The position numbers and the translations under genes are program-made. Positions 6,678 through 10,635 of a stretch of DNA of 10,635 bases are shown here, one piece after another. Source of the stretch: Clostridium sp. CAG:253 (GTDB lineage: Bacteria; Bacillota; Clostridia; Lachnospirales; Lachnospiraceae); NCBI GenBank assembly GCA_000436755.1, contig FR887310.1, positions 1,501 through 12,135 on the forward strand, given 5' to 3'. The notes below the pieces were generated by a model, which did no database searches, had not been told where the DNA came from, and saw nothing but the letters and a program-made list of their open reading frames with translations. Within the stretch, counting starts at the first letter, position 1; the number at the start of each line of letters is the position of its first letter.

Positions 6678-7304
6678 ATGGCAGACAATAAAATAACGGA
6701 TAAAAGCTTAAAAGAAAAGGTTTTGGACAACAGACTTGTTCGCAGCATAATAACTGTTGTGGCGGTTATGTGCGTGGCATTTATAATACTTTTGGTAAAA
6801 ATTAATATTGACAATAAAGATGCACGAAGTTCTGTTGTGACTGAAGATTTTATAAGCGGACAGCTTCAGGAATTAAACGAACTTGCCACCTCGAAAGTCA
6901 TATATGATGGGGTTGTTGAAATGGAAGATGACAGCGGTATATTTAAGAAAAAATTTTATGTTAAATACACCGGTGAGGTTAAATCTTATGTAGATATGTC
7001 GAAAGCAGATATTAAGATAGATGACAGAAAAAGAAAGATAAGTATCACACTGCCGCATGCAACTGTCGGTGAGCCTAACATAGGAAACAATTATCAGTTC
7101 TATGATACTTCCTGGATAAAATCAGATAGTCTGGAGGCGGGCACAAAAGCACTTGTTAGAGCTGAGGAAGACTGCAAAAAGAAAATTGATGAAAAAACAA
7201 TGATTGAAACAGCGGACGGTTATGCAAAAGAAGCAGTTGAAAATCTGCTGTCATCATTTAAAGATATTTCAGAGCCTTATACTTTCGAGGTGAAATTTAA
7301 ATAA
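6678..7304 (+). CDS. DUF4230-like single-pass membrane protein (second of tandem pair)
   Basis: This is a 208-residue paralogue of the preceding protein. It has a charged, longer cytosolic N-terminus (1-21), one transmembrane helix (about 22-44) and an extracytoplasmic domain. The shared core is MSKADIKIDDRKRKISI (107-123) leading to TLPHAT (124-129), then a helical segment with EEDCKKKIDEKTMIE (163-177) that aligns with ECREKIDKTDMVE in the neighbour. The domain ends SEPYTFEV, like NPYTVNV next door. GTGAGG at 6668-6673 lies 4 nt before the ATG, the same ribosome-site layout as in the first copy, which fits tandem duplication. The 62-nt gap has no clear terminator or promoter, so the pair is probably one operon. 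Function unknown. Confidence 0.75.
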   Translation: MADNKITDKSLKEKVLDNRLVRSIITVVAVMCVAFIILLVKINIDNKDARSSVVTEDFISGQLQELNELATSKVIYDGVVEMEDDSGIFKKKFYVKYTGEVKSYVDMSKADIKIDDRKRKISITLPHATVGEPNIGNNYQFYDTSWIKSDSLEAGTKALVRAEEDCKKKIDEKTMIETADGYAKEAVENLLSSFKDISEPYTFEVKFK

Positions 7305-7330
7305 GAACAATATAGTATTGTTTACAATAG

Positions 7331-7362
7331 CTGCTGTGACGATTGTTACGGCAGTATTTTTT
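7331..7362 (+). terminator. Intrinsic terminator after the DUF4230 pair
   Basis: CTGCTGTGAC (7331-7340) pairs with GTTACGGCAG (7345-7354), ten pairs including two G-U, over a 4-nt loop, and a T-run (7357-7362) follows. The end of the T-run overlaps the -35 of the next promoter. Confidence 0.85.
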
Positions 7363-7389
7363 GCGATTTTTTTATAATCATGGTATAAT
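7361..7389 (+). promoter_or_regulatory. Promoter of the O-acetylhomoserine sulfhydrylase gene
   Basis: TTGCGA (7361-7366), a 17-nt spacer and a perfect extended -10 TGGTATAAT (7381-7389) predict a start near 7396 and a leader of about 100 nt. Confidence 0.75.
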
Positions 7390-7391
7390 GA

Positions 7392-7422
7392 TACAAATAC
7401 TACTAAATCTGTAGCATTTGTA
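7392..7422 (+). promoter_or_regulatory. Symmetric dyad at the predicted metY transcription start
   Basis: TACAAAT-a-CTAC (7392-7403), 7 nt, then GTAG-c-ATTTGTA (7411-7422) form an inverted repeat with 11 of 12 arm positions paired. It begins 2 nt after the -10 and covers the predicted start, a classic place for a repressor operator. If transcription starts slightly earlier it could also fold as RNA. Confidence 0.45.
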
Positions 7423-7435
7423 GAAATTTAATGGC

Positions 7436-7462
7436 GCTGTTTATATTGAAAGTATGAACAGC
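7436..7462 (+). other. Second hairpin in the metY leader
   Basis: GCTGTT (7436-7441) pairs with AACAGC (7457-7462), with further partial pairing (TATA/TAT) inside. It lies between the start-site dyad and the ribosome site. It does not match a SAM or T-box riboswitch I recognise and has no T-run, so it is not an attenuator of the usual kind. Confidence 0.3.
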
Positions 7463-7494
7463 AGAAAAAATGATAGGAGAGGATTTAAAATACT

Positions 7495-8775
7495 ATGAAA
7501 GATTATACGATTAACACTAACTGTGTTCAGGCAGGATATACTCCGGGAAACGGTGAGCCAAGACAGATACCGATTTATCAGTCTACAACGTTTAAATACG
7601 ATACAAGTGAGGACATGGGAAAATTGTTCGACCTTGAAGCAGAAGGATATTTTTATTCAAGACTTCAAAATCCTACAAACGATCTTGTGGCTGCCAAAAT
7701 TGCAAAACTTGAAGGAGGAAGTGCAGGAATGCTTACATCATCCGGACAGGCGGCAAACTTTTTTGCAATGTTTAATATCTGTGAGACAGGAAGCCATATA
7801 GTGTCATCTTCATCTATATACGGAGGAACATTTAATCTTCTTGCAGTTACGATGAAGAAAATGGGAATAGATGTTACATTTGTTGACCCGGATTGTACAA
7901 AAGAAGAGCTGAATGCTGCATTTAAGGAAAATACAAGAGCGGTATTTGGTGAGTCGATTGCAAATCCGGCACTGACCGTACTTGATATTGAAAAATTTGC
8001 AGAGGCGGCACACGAACACGGAGTACCTCTTATTGTAGATAATACATTTCCGACACCGGTAAATTTAAGACCGATAGAGTGGGGCGCAGATATTGTTACA
8101 CATTCGACAACAAAATATATGGATGGACACGGAGCTGCTGTTGGCGGAGCAATTGTTGACAGTGGAAAATTCGACTGGATGGCACACGCAGATAAGTTTC
8201 CGGGACTTTGTACACCTGATGAATCATATCATGGCATTACATATGCAGAGAAATTCGGAAAAGAGGGTGCATTTATCACAAAATGTACATCACAGCTTAT
8301 GAGAGATTTGGGATGTATTCAGTCACCTCAGAGTGCATTTATCCTCAATCTCGGACTTGAGTCTCTTCATGTACGCATGCCAAGGCATGTAGAAAATGGG
8401 CAGGCTGTTGCCGAGTTTCTTGAAAAGCATGAAAAGGTGGAATATGTGAATTATCCTACACTTCCGTCAAACAAATACTATGAAATGGCAAAAAAATACC
8501 TTCCGAACGGTGGTTGTGGTGTTGTCTCATTTGAGATAAAAGGCGGAAGAAAAGCGGCAGAGAAATTTATGAAGAATTTGAAACTTGCAGCTATAGAAAC
8601 ACATGTAGCAGATGCGAGAACATGTTGTCTTAATCCGGCGACATCTACACACAGACAGATGACAGATGAGCAGTTAAAAGAAGCAGGAATATCTGCCGGT
8701 CTTATAAGAATATCTTGCGGTCTTGAAGATAAAGAGGACCTTATAGCGGATATTGCACAGGCACTTGAAGCGTAA
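7495..8775 (+). CDS. metY: O-acetylhomoserine sulfhydrylase (O-acetylhomoserine aminocarboxypropyltransferase)
   Basis: A PLP enzyme that makes homocysteine from O-acetyl-L-homoserine and sulfide (or methionine from methanethiol) in the direct sulfhydrylation route of methionine synthesis. Its 426 residues fit MetY (about 430) better than cystathionine gamma-synthase (about 380-390). Visible Cys/Met-metabolism PLP motifs are YSRLQNPT (Tyr54 and Arg56, which bind the cofactor phosphate of the partner subunit), SSGQA (82-86), Tyr109 in SIYGGT (ring stacking), VDNTF with Asp182 (binds the pyridine nitrogen), and HSTTKYMDGHG with Lys207 as the Schiff-base lysine. The long insert DKFPGLCTPDESYHG (about 234-248) is also MetY-like. 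It is cytosolic and homotetrameric in its family. The ribosome site AGGAGAGG (7475-7482) is 12 nt from the ATG. It has its own promoter, a structured leader and a terminator, so it is monocistronic. Cysteine synthesis from O-acetylserine is a less likely role. Confidence 0.95.
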   Translation: MKDYTINTNCVQAGYTPGNGEPRQIPIYQSTTFKYDTSEDMGKLFDLEAEGYFYSRLQNPTNDLVAAKIAKLEGGSAGMLTSSGQAANFFAMFNICETGSHIVSSSSIYGGTFNLLAVTMKKMGIDVTFVDPDCTKEELNAAFKENTRAVFGESIANPALTVLDIEKFAEAAHEHGVPLIVDNTFPTPVNLRPIEWGADIVTHSTTKYMDGHGAAVGGAIVDSGKFDWMAHADKFPGLCTPDESYHGITYAEKFGKEGAFITKCTSQLMRDLGCIQSPQSAFILNLGLESLHVRMPRHVENGQAVAEFLEKHEKVEYVNYPTLPSNKYYEMAKKYLPNGGCGVVSFEIKGGRKAAEKFMKNLKLAAIETHVADARTCCLNPATSTHRQMTDEQLKEAGISAGLIRISCGLEDKEDLIADIAQALEA

Positions 8776-8825
8776 AGGCAGTGCATGTGTTTTTGTGAAA
8801 TTCTAAATGTATATAATGACAGATA

Positions 8826-8867
8826 GACAAAAAGACAGAAAGAAAATAATCTTCCTGTCTTTTTGTC
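8826..8867 (+). terminator. Terminator after metY, probably bidirectional
   Basis: GACAAAAAGACAG (8826-8838) and its complement (8855-8867) form a perfect 13-bp stem, with an inner AAGA/TCTT stem and a 6-nt loop. The A-run and T-run lie inside the outer stem, so either strand gives a hairpin followed by a T-run. This fits termination in both directions. Confidence 0.8.
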
Positions 8868-9068
8868 GTTAGATGGAAGTCTATAAATAAGTGTCAAAAG
8901 TGTTAAAAATTCTATACCTTCCAGTGATAGTTTTTTGATTTTGATATATGCATTTCCGGCATAAACGATATAATTGGAGTCCTTGTATAAAGAGGTGTTA
9001 CTTAATCTAAAGTTGTCGAAAAATATTATTTGACATAAAAGTATCATAAAAAAAAGTCCAACTTGACC

Positions 9069-9097
9069 TTGACAATAAAATATCTCACCACTATAAT
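9069..9097 (+). promoter_or_regulatory. Perfect consensus SigA promoter of the BIG2 protein gene
   Basis: TTGACA (9069-9074), a 17-nt spacer and TATAAT (9092-9097) match the consensus exactly. Start near 9104. This predicts strong, probably constitutive expression. Confidence 0.9.
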
Positions 9098-9178
9098 GAT
9101 AGCTGTATTAATAAGTTACGTTTACATAGAGTACAGAAACATCATATATCTGTGTATTCGTTACCAAAAAGAAAAAAT

Positions 9179-9183
9179 GGAGG
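9179..9183 (+). promoter_or_regulatory. Ribosome binding site that sets the BIG2 protein start
   Basis: GGAGG lies 7 nt before the ATG at 9191. The frame is open to a GTG at 9152, but that codon has no ribosome site and would put 13 extra residues before the signal peptide. Confidence 0.85.
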
Positions 9184-9190
9184 CAGACAC

Positions 9191-10573
9191 ATGAGAAGAA
9201 AAGTGGGAAGAAAGGTCATTTCGACTGTATTATCAGCTGCTTTAATTACATCTGGAATCGCATTTCAGAGTAGTGACATATCAGCAGCTAAGAAAGTTAC
9301 AAAGTTAACTTTAAACAAGAAGAGTGCTACATTATATCAGGGAGCTGATAAGGCATATTCTTCAATTACATTGAAAGCTACAGTAAAACCTAGCAAGGCC
9401 GCAAAGGTTAAATTTACAACAAGCAATAAAAAGATTGCTACAGTAACAGCAAAGGGTGTTGTAAAAGCTAAAAAGGCAGGAAAAGTTACAATTACTGCAA
9501 AAGCCGGAAGCAAGAAAGCTGTATGTAAGGTAACAGTAAAAAAAGTATCTAAGAAAGTCAAGAAAGTAACAGTAAAGAAATCTAAAGTAACAGTTTATGT
9601 TGGCAAGACAAGCAAAATTTCTGCAACAGTAACTCCAGCAAAAGCAACAATTAAAAAAGTTAAATATACAACAAGCAATAAGAAAGTTGCTACAGTAACA
9701 GCAAAGGGTGTTATTAAAGGTGTAAAAGCCGGAACAGCAAAGATAACAGTTGCAGCAGTTGACGGAAGTAAAAAGAAAACTACAGTTACAGTTACAGTTA
9801 AGAAAAAGGCTGCAAAACCAAGTACAGCTCCTACAACAGAGCCAAGTACAGCACCAAGTATAGCTCCTACAACAGAGCCAAGTGCAAAACCAGCAACATC
9901 ACCAAGTATTTCACCAAGTCCAAGTGCAACACCTGGCAACAATGGCGGCGGTTCATCATCAAGTGGAGATACAACACCTGTATATTCAGAAGTAAAGGCT
10001 ATTGACAATGGTAATGGCACTGTTACATACCCTCTTAATACAGATAAGACTTACAAAGTTATATATGGTAGTGAGAGCGCTGAGATTACAGCAAGAGATG
10101 TTGAAACTATTATGACATATGTTAAAACATATGCAGGACAGGCAAATACATATAATACTGTTGCATCAGCATATGAGAAATTTAATGCAAAGATTAAAAC
10201 TGCTGAAGGACAGAGTGCAAGCTTAGACAATCTTGATGCAGGAAAAGTAACAGTAAAACTTACAGGTAATGACACATATCATATAACAGTTGCAGGAAAA
10301 GCAAATACTTCAGCAAATGGAGAATATGATGTAAAAGTTACAGTTTTAGGTGACAATGTTAAGGTTGAAACAACTGATTCAACAAACAAGACAGTTACAG
10401 GAACAATAACAAGCATTACAGCTAAGAAGATTGTTGCTAAAGATATTAAGGTTACTAAAGATACAAAAGTAGTTGATATTGCATCAGCAACAGTAGAACT
10501 TAGCGACCCATATGTAAGAGTTACAGTTCCAAAGTCTGACAAACTCAGCAACTTAAAAGTTTATGCTAAATAG
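9191..10573 (+). CDS. Secreted lysine-rich protein with two BIG2 domains
   Basis: This is a 460-residue exported protein of unknown function. Residues 1-33 are a signal peptide (MRRKVGRK, hydrophobic 9-25, cleavage near S-A-A before K34). Two BIG2 immunoglobulin-like domains follow at about 35-118 and 121-204, each with the hallmark YTTSNKKVATVTAKGVIKG-type strand and the GKVTITA/GTAKITV strand. A Pro/Thr/Ser linker (about 205-261) contains a 12-residue repeat and a Gly/Ser run. The C-terminal domain (262-460) looks beta-rich, apart from a helical stretch at about 300-335 (EITARDVETIMTYVKTYAG), and is not one I recognise. No membrane anchor, LPXTG motif or LysM domain is seen, so attachment may rest on its basic charge or the C-terminal domain. 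A consensus promoter and near-ideal ribosome site suggest high expression. BIG2 domains commonly act as surface spacers or adhesion modules; an actual role here is inferred. Confidence 0.88.
   Translation: MRRKVGRKVISTVLSAALITSGIAFQSSDISAAKKVTKLTLNKKSATLYQGADKAYSSITLKATVKPSKAAKVKFTTSNKKIATVTAKGVVKAKKAGKVTITAKAGSKKAVCKVTVKKVSKKVKKVTVKKSKVTVYVGKTSKISATVTPAKATIKKVKYTTSNKKVATVTAKGVIKGVKAGTAKITVAAVDGSKKKTTVTVTVKKKAAKPSTAPTTEPSTAPSIAPTTEPSAKPATSPSISPSPSATPGNNGGGSSSSGDTTPVYSEVKAIDNGNGTVTYPLNTDKTYKVIYGSESAEITARDVETIMTYVKTYAGQANTYNTVASAYEKFNAKIKTAEGQSASLDNLDAGKVTVKLTGNDTYHITVAGKANTSANGEYDVKVTVLGDNVKVETTDSTNKTVTGTITSITAKKIVAKDIKVTKDTKVVDIASATVELSDPYVRVTVPKSDKLSNLKVYAK
9407..9460 (+). repeat. Direct repeat within BIG2 domains, copy 1
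   Basis: A 54-nt stretch coding for the TTSNKK.ATVTAKGV strand pair. It differs from copy 2 (9659-9712) at 4 positions, and the copies lie 252 nt (84 codons) apart, the size of one domain. Confidence 0.85.
9659..9712 (+). repeat. Direct repeat within BIG2 domains, copy 2
   Basis: 50 of 54 positions are identical to 9407-9460. The flanking parts of the two domains are much less alike, so this core is either recently converted or strongly constrained. Confidence 0.85.
9826..9883 (+). repeat. 36-nt tandem repeat in the proline-rich linker
   Basis: A 22-nt sequence starting AGCTCCTACAACAGAG occurs at 9826-9847 and again, exactly, at 9862-9883. The 36-nt period encodes a 12-residue unit (APTTEPSTAPSI-like), which could vary in copy number by slippage. 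Confidence 0.8.
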
Positions 10574-10610
10574 CATTGTTTAAAAACCCCTTTGTTAAAT
10601 ATTATATGAT

Positions 10611-10635
10611 GGCTGCCGTAAATTTTGCGGCAGCC
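10611..10635 (+). terminator. Hairpin after the BIG2 protein gene, cut by the window end
   Basis: GGCTGCCG (10611-10618) and CGGCAGCC (10628-10635) form a perfect 8-bp GC-rich stem 38 nt after the stop. The expected T-run would lie just beyond the window, so the terminator call is not complete. Confidence 0.7.

Larger units (their letters stand above)
8776..9190 (+). other. Intergenic region between metY and the BIG2 protein gene
   Basis: It holds the metY terminator (8826-8867), then about 200 AT-rich bases (8868-9068) with no gene I can support. A weak TGGAAG/CTTCCA inverted repeat sits around 8874-8928. The consensus promoter at 9069-9097 and a leader of about 87 nt follow. A minus-strand reading frame crosses it but looks like a shadow of metY. 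Confidence 0.6.

Noticed and set aside
8478..9047. A 189-codon minus-strand reading frame across the metY 3' end and the following intergenic region
   Set aside because: More than half lies antisense to well-supported metY, no good ribosome site or promoter was seen for it, the product is a low-complexity mix of Leu/Ser/Ile/Phe, and it crosses the metY terminator hairpin.
9104..9190. A structured regulatory leader before the BIG2 gene
   Set aside because: Only 5-bp pairings (CTGTA/TACAG, ACAGA/TCTGT) are present in an AT-rich stretch, no better than expected by chance.
9595..10020. A 141-codon minus-strand frame inside the BIG2 gene, rich in Val, Leu, Gly and Phe
   Set aside because: It mirrors the Lys/Thr/Ala/Pro-rich repetitive coding sequence of the + strand. 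Such shadows arise from the repeat composition and this one has no start signals.
1..10635. Mobile element, CRISPR array, tRNA or rRNA, or a defence system
   Set aside because: No transposase or integrase, no regularly spaced direct repeats, no tRNA-like cloverleaf and no nuclease or toxin motifs were seen. The gene content is ordinary chromosomal metabolism and surface proteins.

Overview
The window looks like chromosome of a low-GC gut-type Clostridium relative, most likely Lachnospiraceae. This is inferred from strong AGGAGG-type ribosome sites, lysine-rich secreted proteins with BspA-type leucine-rich repeats or BIG2 domains, a membrane anchor of the form P-rich/valine helix/KKK, and a GH36 alpha-galactosidase next to a LacI-family regulator. 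All eight confident genes are on the + strand. There is no sign of a phage, insertion sequence, CRISPR array, tRNA or rRNA.

Layout. (1) 22-2092: two tandem paralogous exported proteins share an N-terminal domain of about 185 residues but have different C-termini: a BspA-like leucine-rich region in the first, a Ser/Thr linker and membrane anchor in the second. A strong terminator follows at 2121-2160. (2) 2196-5863: a carbohydrate-use block. It holds a cytosolic GH36 alpha-galactosidase (best start 2296, with an extended -10 promoter just upstream), a LacI-family regulator (best start 4654), a possible 25-codon reading frame between them, a broken coding remnant after the regulator, and a hairpin terminator. 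No sugar transporter is present, so uptake of galactosides must be encoded elsewhere. (3) 5901-7362: two tandem DUF4230-like, single-pass membrane proteins behind a recognisable promoter, closed by a terminator. (4) 7361-8867: a PLP-dependent O-acetylhomoserine sulfhydrylase (metY type) with its own promoter, a structured leader of about 100 nt and a bidirectional-looking terminator. (5) 9069-10635: a secreted lysine-rich protein with two BIG2 domains, a proline-rich linker and an unrecognised C-terminal domain, driven by a textbook TTGACA-17-TATAAT promoter and followed by a hairpin at the window edge.

The blocks seem to be separate transcription units placed side by side. The alpha-galactosidase and LacI regulator plausibly work together, as do the two DUF4230 proteins, and the two paralogous surface proteins may be co-transcribed. 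I see no obvious new multi-gene system. The points most worth a second look are the shared unnamed domain of the first two proteins, the tandem DUF4230 pair, the symmetric dyad at the predicted metY transcription start, and the broken gene after lacI.
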